DNA of 8,720 nt from an uncultured Dechloromonas sp. (lineage in GTDB: Bacteria; Pseudomonadota; Gammaproteobacteria; Burkholderiales; Rhodocyclaceae): positions 1 through 8,720 of the forward strand of contig CAMKYP010000138.1 of NCBI GenBank assembly GCA_946477505.1, given 5' to 3'. Within the stretch, counting starts at the first letter, position 1. Every line of letters begins with the position of its first letter. Shown piece by piece: positions 1 through 5,610 of the stretch. The notes under the pieces were generated by a model, which searched no databases, had not been told where the DNA came from, and saw nothing but the letters and a program-made list of their open reading frames with translations. A program made the position numbers and the translations under genes.

Positions 1-1038
1 GGCGGTGTTGGCGCGCCCCGACAAGCTTGGCGGGAAAGCCTGGGAAACCAGCGAATAGGCAATGTTCGACAGCGAGAAACAGATGCCGAGGATCGGCCAC
101 AGCAGGTCGCCGGCAAAGCCCGGCTGCAGGCTGATCAAGGCAAAGCTGATCAGCGCGGCGACCATCGAACCGATGTAGACCTTTTCCAGCTTGACGCCGC
201 GCCGGACCAGACCGGTCGCAAAGAAGCCCATGAACAGGAAGCCGGCCAGCATGGCGCCGCTGATCCAGGTCAGGCGCACAGCCACGGCCGCGCGGTCCAT
301 GTGTTCCAGCACCATCATCCAGCGCGAGGCCCAGAGGCCCTGCACGGCCATGAAGCCGCCGGTCATCATCAGGCCCATCGGCGCGTAGCGCCAGAAATGG
401 CGGCTCGAAAACACCGTCTTCACGCCGGCCAGCTGTTCGGCGAAGCCGGCGCCCTTGTGCTCGCCGTGTGCGTCCGGCACGCGGAACCAGATGATGGCGG
501 CGACGATCACCGTCGCCACGGCCAACCCGAGGGCGATGACGCGCCAGCTGGTGAAGCCGATGGCGATTTCCAGCGGCTTGGAGGCGGCCAGCGCGCCCAG
601 GCCGCCGGCCGCCATGACCCAGCCGGTCAGCGAGGCCTGGCGTTCGGGCGGGAACCACAGGGCAAAGGCCTTGAAGGAGGCCATCAGGCAAGCCGAAACG
701 CCGAGGCCGATCAGGGCGCGACCAATGGCCAGGCCGCCCAGCGTATCGCTCATCGCGAATACCGCGACACCGGCGCCGGCGAGCAGCAGCAGCGCCGATT
801 CGACGCGACGCGGGCCGTAGCGGTCGAGCAGCATGCCCAGCGGCAGCTGGGCGGCGCCGAAGGCGAGGAAATAAGTACTGGTCAGCAGGCCGAGGGCATT
901 GTCGGCGAGGTTGAGTTCGCGTGCCAGGACAGGGCCGATGACGGCATTGACCGTGCGGAACAGGTAGGAAAGGAAGTAGCCGGCGGCAAAAGGCAGGAAA
1001 AGCCTGAGCCAGTTGGCCTGATGCGGGGGATTGCTCAC
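1..1038 (-). CDS. MFS transporter, 3' end cut by window edge
   Basis: Membrane transporter of the major facilitator superfamily; substrate unknown. The 346 residues visible form a series of hydrophobic segments separated by short loops, beginning with a helix around residues 12-36 (FLPFAAGYFLSYLF). Between TM2 and TM3 the MFS signature motif A is clear at about residues 69-78 (GMLLDRYGPRR). A longer polar loop after about residue 190 fits the central cytoplasmic loop between the two six-helix halves. Family members are usually about 400 residues, so roughly the last 50 residues lie beyond position 1. The start is a GTG at 1036-1038 that overlaps the stop of the upstream MOSC gene (GTGA, 4 bases), with a GGAG Shine-Dalgarno a few bases upstream, so translation is probably coupled. 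The overall look is that of sugar-phosphate-permease-like or nitrate/organic-anion MFS proteins, but I cannot name a substrate. Long plus-strand ORFs over this gene are antisense shadows of high-GC coding sequence. Confidence 0.93.
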   Translation of the reverse strand, partial: MSNPPHQANWLRLFLPFAAGYFLSYLFRTVNAVIGPVLARELNLADNALGLLTSTYFLAFGAAQLPLGMLLDRYGPRRVESALLLLAGAGVAVFAMSDTLGGLAIGRALIGLGVSACLMASFKAFALWFPPERQASLTGWVMAAGGLGALAASKPLEIAIGFTSWRVIALGLAVATVIVAAIIWFRVPDAHGEHKGAGFAEQLAGVKTVFSSRHFWRYAPMGLMMTGGFMAVQGLWASRWMMVLEHMDRAAVAVRLTWISGAMLAGFLFMGFFATGLVRRGVKLEKVYIGSMVAALISFALISLQPGFAGDLLWPILGICFSLSNIAYSLVSQAFPPSLSGRANTA

Positions 1039-1745
1039 GGATTCTCCGGTTTCGCGTGGAATGTCGTGACGGGCGGTGGCGTCTGGTCCGCATGCTTGCG
1101 CAGCCAGGTGAGCCGGTTGGCGATTTTTTGTCGCCAGTTGTCGGCGATGCCCGGCGTGGCATAAAGCCTTTCCATTGCGGCCAGCGACGGGCGATGTTCC
1201 TGCCAGAGGCGCATGGCTTCGGCCAGGGAGAAGGCTGCCGGGTCGCTCTGTTCCAGGAGCAGGGCGTCGCCGGGGCTGACGACACCCGGGGTGACGACCC
1301 GCCAGTACCATCCGGTCAGCCGTTGTTCGGCAATGAATTGCGCCATGCCGTCGCAGGCGTAGCGCTCGTCGATTTTCCAGCACGGGCTGCGCGGCTGGCA
1401 GACTTGCAGGCGGGCCGAGCCGAGTTGCCAGATATCGCCGAGACGGACATCGTTTTCGTCGAGATCGCCGGTCGAGATATTTTCACCGATACTGCCGACG
1501 ACCAGCTGCCCGGCAATTTCCGGAAAGCGGGCGGCCAGCCTGGCGTAATGCGCGGCGGGATAAAGGTGTACGGCCTTGTCGGGTCCGCCATGTACCCGCC
1601 GGTCGGCCTGCTGGTCGCCAATGAAGCCTTCAGGGCCGAGTTCGATCGGGGCGACGACGGCCTGCTTGTACATGCCGGTCGGCCGTCCGGACTCGGGCAA
1701 GGGGCGAATGCCGCCGACAAAGAGGGAGATATTTGCCTTCATCAT
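1035..1745 (-). CDS. yiiM: MOSC domain protein, YiiM-like (6-hydroxyaminopurine reductase family)
   Basis: Cytoplasmic MOSC-domain protein of 236 residues, resembling E. coli YiiM over its whole length. YiiM is a molybdenum-cofactor enzyme that reduces N-hydroxylated bases such as 6-hydroxylaminopurine. Visible landmarks are the VHGGPDKAVH block (about residues 51-60), the GEN motif (88-90), and QPRSPCWKI (117-125), whose Cys122 is the expected molybdenum-ligating cysteine. A C-terminal helical part (about 170-220) fits the YiiM '3-alpha' domain. An upstream in-frame extension to 1967 is rejected because it would overlap the fructokinase gene by about 150 bases. The protein-like similarity begins at the Met-Met pair at 1740-1745; the second Met (start at 1742) is equally possible. 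The Shine-Dalgarno is only weak (GGGATGG). A 70-base gap separates it from mak, and its stop overlaps the GTG of the MFS transporter. An electron donor for the enzyme is not encoded nearby. The specific activity is inferred from the family. Confidence 0.92.
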   Translation of the reverse strand: MMKANISLFVGGIRPLPESGRPTGMYKQAVVAPIELGPEGFIGDQQADRRVHGGPDKAVHLYPAAHYARLAARFPEIAGQLVVGSIGENISTGDLDENDVRLGDIWQLGSARLQVCQPRSPCWKIDERYACDGMAQFIAEQRLTGWYWRVVTPGVVSPGDALLLEQSDPAAFSLAEAMRLWQEHRPSLAAMERLYATPGIADNWRQKIANRLTWLRKHADQTPPPVTTFHAKPENP

Positions 1746-1815
1746 GTGATTTTGCCATCCCGTCCGGCAAATGTAAGCACAGGAAAACCCTTGCCGGGAG
1801 CGGCTGCCGGCGTGG

Positions 1816-2709
1816 TCAGTGCCACAGCCAGGCCGCGCCCCGAACGCCGGACGAATCGCCGTGCGTGGGTGGCAGGAAGCGGGTGGCGAAGGTATCGGAA
1901 AAAACATGCGGCGCACAGCGTTCGGGCAGGTTGCGATAGAGCCGCTGCATGTTGGAAAGGCCGCCACCGAAGACGATGACCTCGGGATCTAGGATGTTGA
2001 TCACCCCGGCCAGGGCACGGGCGAGGCGTTCTTCGTAACGTTCCAGCGTTGCCAAGCAGGTTGCATCGTCTTGGTCGGCGCGCCGGGCGATCGTCGCGGC
2101 ATCGAGGTGGATGCCAGTATGCCGGGCATGGTCGGCGCTCAGCGCGGGGCCGGAAAGGTAGGCCTCGACGCAACCCTGGCGTCCGCAATAGCAGTCGGGA
2201 GCGGGAAGGTCCCGCGCATCCAGGCCGGGCAGGGGATTGTGTCCCCACTCGCCGGCGATGGCATTGGCCCCGACCCATACCTGCTGGCGCACCACGATGC
2301 CGCCGCCGACGCCGGTGCCGAGAATGACACCAAACACGGTCGCGGCATCGCGGCCGCTGCCGTCGATAGCCTCCGAGAGGGCAAAGCAGTTGGCGTCGTT
2401 GGCCAGGCGCACCTCGCGCTGGAGCAGGGCCTGCAGGTCGCGGCGCAGGGGCTTGCCGATCAGGCAGGTCGAGTTGGCGTTCTTGATCAGGCCGCCCCGC
2501 TGAGATTCGGCACCCGGTATGCCGATGCCGACGCTGCCCCGCCGCCGCAGTTCGTCTTCGGCGGCCTCCACCAGCCCGGCCACGGCCATCACCGTGCCGA
2601 GATAATCGCCTTGCGGCGTGTCGATGCGTCGGCGCAGCAGTTCTCTACCCTGTTCGTCGAGGGCGATGATCTCGATCTTTGTGCCGCCAAGGTCGATACC
2701 CAGACGCAT
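1816..2709 (-). CDS. mak: ROK family fructokinase (Mak-like)
   Basis: Cytoplasmic sugar kinase, 297 residues, closely resembling E. coli Mak (manno(fructo)kinase), which makes fructose 6-phosphate from fructose and ATP. The N-terminal phosphate-binding loop GIDLGGTK is at residues 4-11. IKNANST (75-81) and LANDANC (102-108) surround the sugar site, with Asp105 as the expected catalytic base. The ROK zinc site is complete: His157 in GEWGHNP, plus the CYCGRQGC cluster (Cys173, Cys175, Cys180). The C-terminal block HGDSSGVRGAAWLW (283-296) is almost the same as in Mak and argues for this subgroup over glucokinase or N-acetylglucosamine kinase. Length is normal for the family. Its ATG shares one base with the stop of the upstream gene (TGATG), and there is no good Shine-Dalgarno, so translation probably depends on re-initiation after the upstream gene. 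Exact sugar preference (fructose versus mannose or glucose) is inferred from similarity. Confidence 0.93.
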   Translation of the reverse strand: MRLGIDLGGTKIEIIALDEQGRELLRRRIDTPQGDYLGTVMAVAGLVEAAEDELRRRGSVGIGIPGAESQRGGLIKNANSTCLIGKPLRRDLQALLQREVRLANDANCFALSEAIDGSGRDAATVFGVILGTGVGGGIVVRQQVWVGANAIAGEWGHNPLPGLDARDLPAPDCYCGRQGCVEAYLSGPALSADHARHTGIHLDAATIARRADQDDATCLATLERYEERLARALAGVINILDPEVIVFGGGLSNMQRLYRNLPERCAPHVFSDTFATRFLPPTHGDSSGVRGAAWLWH

Positions 2710-3359
2710 CAGACGCGGACGGCGATGCCCTTGACGTTGCCGTAGGTGGTGGTCAGCGTGCGCAGGACGCTGGCTCCGGCTTCGAGCAGCAGCATGAACA
2801 GGTTGCGCTCGGTGTACAGGCAGACCGGGTGGCGTATGTCGTATTTGTCGGCCAGCGGGGGGGCTAAAGACGCAAAGCGCTGCTCAATCAGAGCATCGCC
2901 TCCGGCATAGTCCTGGCCCAACTCCGAGTGCAGGCCGAGTACCGAGACGTAGAGCTTGCCGCCGATACGCAATTGCAGGAGCAGGCGGCGGACGGTTTGG
3001 CGGGCTTGCTCGTAGGGGAGGCCGCACAGGCCGCGGCGGACGATGATCATGTCGAAGGGTTGGCCCGGGAAAACCTCGGGCAGGGCATTCAGTTCCGAGG
3101 CCATGACGGCAATCTGGTCTTTGTAGCCTGAGGCCAGGATGCGGCCTTCGATTTCCTGCTGAAATGCCGGACGGTCGACCACGAGTACCTGCGCGCCGAG
3201 ATTGGCCAGTTTGGGCGCCAGTTCGCAGCGCTTGTCGGACACGATGAGGACGGCGACGCGATGATCGATGCGCTGGCGCTTGACGCACTCTTCCAGCGCG
3301 AAGCGTTCCAACTCGTCCGTCCCGTTGTCCCAGGGATTGGCGTTAATATGTCTTGTCAT
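2709..3359 (-). CDS. Class I methyltransferase-like protein with degenerate SAM-binding loop
   Basis: A 216-residue cytoplasmic protein that looks like a Rossmann-fold class I methyltransferase, but I cannot assign a function. A predicted beta strand VAVLIV (residues 35-40) is followed by a helix. A second strand QVLVVD (57-62) ends in the acidic residue that usually contacts the cofactor ribose. A later block, FDMIIVRRG (102-110) followed by LLLQLRIGGKLYVSVLG (126-142), fits strands 4 and 5 of the fold, including the typical 'GG-K-L' turn. However, the glycine-rich motif I loop expected after the first strand is replaced by SDKRCELAP (41-49), which has no glycine. The start chosen is the ATG at 3357-3359. 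It has GGAGGGAG about nine bases upstream and gives 216 residues. An in-frame TTG at 3381-3383 would add eight residues encoded by that Shine-Dalgarno itself, so it is rejected. This is the first gene of the run continuing into mak. It may be a pseudoenzyme or bind something other than SAM. Confidence 0.8.
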   Translation of the reverse strand: MTRHINANPWDNGTDELERFALEECVKRQRIDHRVAVLIVSDKRCELAPKLANLGAQVLVVDRPAFQQEIEGRILASGYKDQIAVMASELNALPEVFPGQPFDMIIVRRGLCGLPYEQARQTVRRLLLQLRIGGKLYVSVLGLHSELGQDYAGGDALIEQRFASLAPPLADKYDIRHPVCLYTERNLFMLLLEAGASVLRTLTTTYGNVKGIAVRV

Positions 3360-3381
3360 GCGTGTCGTCTCCCTCCGTTTC

Positions 3382-3411
3382 AATTTACCCGAATGCCGGC
3401 TTGGGTGACAA
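3382..3411 (-). promoter_or_regulatory. Candidate sigma70-type promoter for the methyltransferase-like/mak/yiiM/MFS run
   Basis: On the minus strand TTGTCA (3406-3411) and TAAATT (3382-3387) are separated by 18 bases. They match the -35 and -10 consensus at five and four of six positions. The start of transcription would fall at about 3375, beside the GGAGGGAG ribosome site at 3369-3376, giving a very short leader; this makes the call uncertain. The 82-base gap also has to hold the promoter of the divergent DUF1840 gene, for which I see no convincing hexamer pair. Confidence 0.3.
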
Positions 3412-3441
3412 CGACAATGTTATCGATCGAAAGGAAAAATC

Positions 3442-3771
3442 ATGTTGGTTCGCTTTATCTCCAGCGAAACTGGTGAAATTCTGATGTTCGCCGACGCGGC
3501 CGCTAGCCTGTTGCAGGTTCTCGGCAAGGAAACGACGGCCAAAGGAGCCTTTCTGCCCGACGAAATGCTGGCGGCCGCACAAATGCTGAAGGAAGCAGTG
3601 AACCGCGCCGAGGCGCCCCCCGTGGAGGATGAGGTCGATGCCGACGGGCGGAAAAAGGAACCGGTAGTCGCGCTGGGTCAGCGCGCCTGGCCGTTGATCG
3701 ACATGCTGGAACGGACGGCCAAAGGGGGGCGCAAGGCCAATATCATCTGGGAAGCACCCGCCGCTTTCTGA
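3442..3771 (+). CDS. DUF1840 domain-containing protein
   Basis: A 109-residue soluble protein of unknown function, recognised as the DUF1840 family, which I know from betaproteobacteria. The N-terminus MLVRFISSETGEILMF with the following AASLLQVLGK helix is typical. A second helix, PDEMLAAAQMLKEAV, spans about residues 39-53. An acidic, probably disordered linker (about 58-72, EAPPVEDEVDADGRKKE) precedes the C-terminal conserved part, LGQRAWPLIDMLERT (78-92). It has no signal peptide and no membrane segment. The start at 3442 is supported by AAAGGA about six bases upstream and by the family N-terminus. It is transcribed alone, divergent from the methyltransferase-like gene and convergent with the HPt gene, whose stop codon lies only six bases from its own. 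Nothing in the sequence indicates a biochemical role. Confidence 0.9.
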   Translation: MLVRFISSETGEILMFADAAASLLQVLGKETTAKGAFLPDEMLAAAQMLKEAVNRAEAPPVEDEVDADGRKKEPVVALGQRAWPLIDMLERTAKGGRKANIIWEAPAAF

Positions 3772-3777
3772 GCGGGT
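3756..3777. terminator. Inverted repeat at convergent gene ends, possible shared transcription end
   Basis: ACCCGC (3756-3761) pairs with GCGGGT (3772-3777) across a 10-base loop. A competing shorter pairing, CCGCT (3761-3765) with AGCGG (3771-3775), is also possible. The repeat sits exactly between the stop codons of the DUF1840 and HPt genes and includes the DUF1840 stop. No T-run follows on either strand, so it is not a standard intrinsic terminator. Confidence 0.3.
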
Positions 3778-4155
3778 TCAGTTCTCGGCAGTGATGTTGA
3801 AGCCTTGGGCGATGCCGGTAAGCACCAGGGTGAGTTCCTGTTCGAAGCCGGCGAAATAGTCTTCCCACAGCGGGTCGCCGTCATGCAGGGCTCGTTCCAG
3901 TAAAAGGGCGATTTCCTGCAGGCCGACGGCGCCGATCGTTCCAGCCAGCCCCTTGGCGCTGTGGGCCAGCCGTTCAGCGGTGGCCAGGTCGCCGCTGTCG
4001 ATGACAGCGCGCAGCGTCTGCGTTTCGTGGTGGAAGCGGGCGTGAAAATCGCGCAGAACCTTCTCATAGAGGCTCGGCTTGTTCATCATGCGTCGCAAGC
4101 CTGCGACCTTGTCGATGCCAGGGAGGTCCGGTAGTACGTCGGTGGCGTCTGTCAT
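3778..4155 (-). CDS. Stand-alone HPt (histidine phosphotransfer) domain protein
   Basis: A 125-residue cytoplasmic protein consisting of one HPt domain, the module that passes phosphoryl groups between receiver domains in a phosphorelay. The phosphorylation motif AHSAKGLAGTIGA (residues 64-76) contains the expected acceptor His65, with the conserved Lys68-Gly69 after it and the Gly75-Ala76 turn. The leading segment LPGIDKVAGLRRM (11-23), followed by LYEKVLRDF, is the usual entry into HPt domains at the C-terminus of hybrid sensor kinases, so it may derive from such a domain. Helices before and after His65 complete a four-helix bundle. The start at 4155 has a perfect AGGAGG eight bases upstream; a longer in-frame reading to 4374 would run into the neighbouring gene and is rejected. 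It is the last gene of the cytochrome/cupin/CheZ-like run, 62 bases after the CheZ-like gene. No histidine kinase or receiver protein is encoded in the window, so its partners are elsewhere. Confidence 0.93.
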   Translation of the reverse strand: MTDATDVLPDLPGIDKVAGLRRMMNKPSLYEKVLRDFHARFHHETQTLRAVIDSGDLATAERLAHSAKGLAGTIGAVGLQEIALLLERALHDGDPLWEDYFAGFEQELTLVLTGIAQGFNITAEN

Positions 4156-4180
4156 GTGAGTGGCCTCCTGCGGTTGTCGT

Positions 4181-4195
4181 GCGGACCGGGTCCGC
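4181..4195. repeat. 15-base GC-rich palindrome between the CheZ-like and HPt genes
   Basis: GCGGACCGGGTCCGC is a perfect inverted repeat around its central base. As RNA it could form a six-base-pair stem with a three-base loop. It lies in the 62-base gap upstream of the HPt ribosome site. No T-run follows, so an operator, an RNA-processing site or a partial attenuator are all possible. Confidence 0.4.
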
Positions 4196-4217
4196 GCTTG
4201 ACGGGATTGGGCGTGGA

Positions 4218-4787
4218 CTAGAACAGCTCGATGTCGTCGCTCTTGTCCTTCATGTCGGCCATGAACTTGTCCACCGCCTCGTGGACGGGGACACCCTGCA
4301 TGACCGCATCGAACATGGCGATTTCCTCGCGGGTCGTGTATTTGGCCTTGATCTTTTCCTGCAGGCCAACCCACTCGCCGGGATTGAACAGGCGGCGCGG
4401 GTCAGCCACCAAATCACTGAGGTCGCCGAGGCTGAGGCCGACATGGGCCAGGCGCTGGACCAGTTTGTCGTAGAACTGAAAGGCGATGATGGCTTGGTGC
4501 ACCATGCCCGCAACGTGCTCGGAAACGCCACTCAGGCTCTGCTTGGCAATACCGACTTCGCCTTCGTCGGGAAGGGTGTCGACGGTAGCGGCGATCTTTC
4601 CCATGTAGCTGGCCATGGTCGTGAACGAATCGGTCAATACCTCGACCGAGGCATTGCTGTCCTTCATCGCCGATTCGATCTGGACGGCGGCCAGTTCCAG
4701 CATCAACACGGTTTCCCGGACCTGGCTCCAGTTGAGGTCCGGCATGTGGGCGCTGGTGCCTTGTGGCTGCTTTGATTCTTTTGTCAT
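4218..4787 (-). CDS. CheZ-like putative response-regulator phosphatase
   Basis: A 189-residue, mostly helical cytoplasmic protein with no signal peptide or membrane segment. Two local features resemble the chemotaxis phosphatase CheZ. The helix at about residues 96-116 contains FQFYDKLVQRL, where Asp107 and Gln111 have the D-x-x-x-Q spacing of the CheZ catalytic pair (E. coli Asp143/Gln147) in a similar 'QDFQDLTGQ' setting. The last residues, SDDIELF, form an acidic, hydrophobic, Phe-terminated tail like the CheY-binding C-peptide of CheZ (VDDLLDSLGF). The N-terminal helices (WSQVRETVLMLELAAVQIE, 20-38) could form the rest of a long helical hairpin. By analogy it would dephosphorylate a receiver protein; this is inference from motifs. 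The ATG at 4785-4787 has AAGGGG five bases upstream; a GTG at 4826 would overlap the cupin stop and is not needed. A TATAGT element at 4810-4815 could be a -10 box, but I see no fitting -35. The HPt gene follows. Confidence 0.75.
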   Translation of the reverse strand: MTKESKQPQGTSAHMPDLNWSQVRETVLMLELAAVQIESAMKDSNASVEVLTDSFTTMASYMGKIAATVDTLPDEGEVGIAKQSLSGVSEHVAGMVHQAIIAFQFYDKLVQRLAHVGLSLGDLSDLVADPRRLFNPGEWVGLQEKIKAKYTTREEIAMFDAVMQGVPVHEAVDKFMADMKDKSDDIELF

Positions 4788-4822
4788 TTTTTCCCCTTGC
4801 GTCGGCAAAACTATAACGCAAT

Positions 4823-5185
4823 TCACGCAGGCCGATCTATCAACACATAGTGTTTGCGAACCGATTCAAGGACTTCGAAGGTTCCGGTGAATCCGGATGG
4901 AATGACACAGGCATCTCCCGGCCCGAACTCGGCGGCGTTTCCCTCGTTATCGGAAATGCGAAGCCGGCCTTCGATCACGCAGAAGAACTCGTCCTTGCCG
5001 GGTGCGAAGGCAATGTTCCAGGCGCCGGGCTCGCATGCCCAGATACCGGCGGAAAGGTCGCCGTTGGCGCTCATGAAGTGTTCCCAGGTGGTGCGTCGCG
5101 GATTCCCGCTGACCAGTCGATCCGGACGGGGATGGTCGTAGGTGGGCTCGGGTGTGCGGCCGGAGAAGATAGTCAGTTTCGGCAT
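4823..5185 (-). CDS. DUF861 (EutQ-like) cupin domain protein
   Basis: A 120-residue single-domain cupin, probably cytoplasmic. The beta-barrel runs from about residue 44 to 116. It shows the DUF861 pattern: WACEPGAWNIAF (49-60), DEFFCVIEGRLRI (65-77), FGPGDACVIPSGFTGTFEV (87-105) and VRKHYVLID (109-117). Most histidines that ligate metal in classical cupins are absent, as is common in this subfamily, so metal binding is uncertain. The catalytic role and substrate are unknown. The start is the ATG at 5183-5185, one base after the stop of the cytochrome gene (TGACATG); there is no strong ribosome site, which suggests translational coupling. An in-frame extension to 5263 inside the cytochrome gene is rejected. 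The next gene starts 35 bases downstream of its stop. Confidence 0.9.
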   Translation of the reverse strand: MPKLTIFSGRTPEPTYDHPRPDRLVSGNPRRTTWEHFMSANGDLSAGIWACEPGAWNIAFAPGKDEFFCVIEGRLRISDNEGNAAEFGPGDACVIPSGFTGTFEVLESVRKHYVLIDRPA

Positions 5186-5186
5186 G

Positions 5187-5555
5187 TCATTTTTTCGTTC
5201 GTTTGTTGGCTTTCTTGCGCCAGCGGGCAATGTCGGCCTCACTGGGTTCGTCGAAGCGGCCACCGCCGGCGTTGGCCATGTAGATGACCGCCCGGGCGAC
5301 CTCGGCGTCGCTCAAGGCTGGGTTCCCCCCTTTGGCGGGCATCTTGCGCATCCCGGCCAGCGCGCTCGGCACCAGGTCGTTCAATCCTTCGCGGACCAGC
5401 TTGCCCCAGCGTTTCGCGTCGCCGAATACCGGGGCCTGGTGCTTGCCGCTGCCGTGGCATTCCTGGCAGGTGCTCTCATATACCTCGGCGCCCGTCATTT
5501 CGGCGGCGAATGCCGGCAGTGACAGCGTGGCCAGCAGCAACAAGGTCGGGCGCAT
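5187..5555 (-). CDS. Periplasmic class I cytochrome c, c5-like
   Basis: Small exported monoheme electron carrier, 122 residues. The N-terminus MRPTLLLLATLSLPAFAAEM is a clear Sec signal peptide, with cleavage likely after AFA (about residue 17). The heme attachment site is CQECH (Cys30, Cys33, His34). The likely distal heme ligand is Met72 in KMPAKGGNP (71-79), followed by the LSDAEVARAVIYM helix (81-93), which is the typical cytochrome c5/c555 ending. A basic tail, RWRKKANKRTKK, closes the protein and could help it dock on acidic partners or the membrane; that is a guess. The start at 5555 is set by AAAGGA six bases upstream and by the signal peptide; a longer reading to 5942 would run through the divergent amidase gene and is rejected. 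It heads the run into the cupin, CheZ-like and HPt genes. Its redox partners are not in the window. Confidence 0.95.
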   Translation of the reverse strand: MRPTLLLLATLSLPAFAAEMTGAEVYESTCQECHGSGKHQAPVFGDAKRWGKLVREGLNDLVPSALAGMRKMPAKGGNPALSDAEVARAVIYMANAGGGRFDEPSEADIARWRKKANKRTKK

Positions 5556-5610
5556 TGCTTTCCTTTCAGCAGATAGAGGCGACATGTTAATTTGCCGCGA
5601 TAATTCGTGC

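Noticed and set aside
301..1164. Long plus-strand ORF antisense to the MFS gene
   Set aside because: Its sequence is rich in Gly, Ala, Arg and Gln without any recognisable domain, while the opposite strand encodes a clear MFS protein with motif A; it is a high-GC shadow.
1746..1815. Possible terminator between mak and the MOSC gene
   Set aside because: Only short stems are seen (GCCGG/CCGGC, and TTTGCC/GGCAAA near the MOSC start), with no T-run behind them; they are too weak to call.
1746..1967. N-terminal extension of the MOSC protein
   Set aside because: It would overlap the mak coding region in another frame, and YiiM-like similarity starts only at the Met-Met pair near 1745.
1056..1979. 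307-codon plus-strand ORF across the MOSC gene
   Set aside because: It is antisense to a well recognised YiiM-like protein and runs into mak; there is no ribosome site and no protein family resemblance.
5284..5583. N-terminal extension of the amidase ORF
   Set aside because: This part is antisense to the cytochrome gene; the signal peptide at 5611 marks the real N-terminus region.
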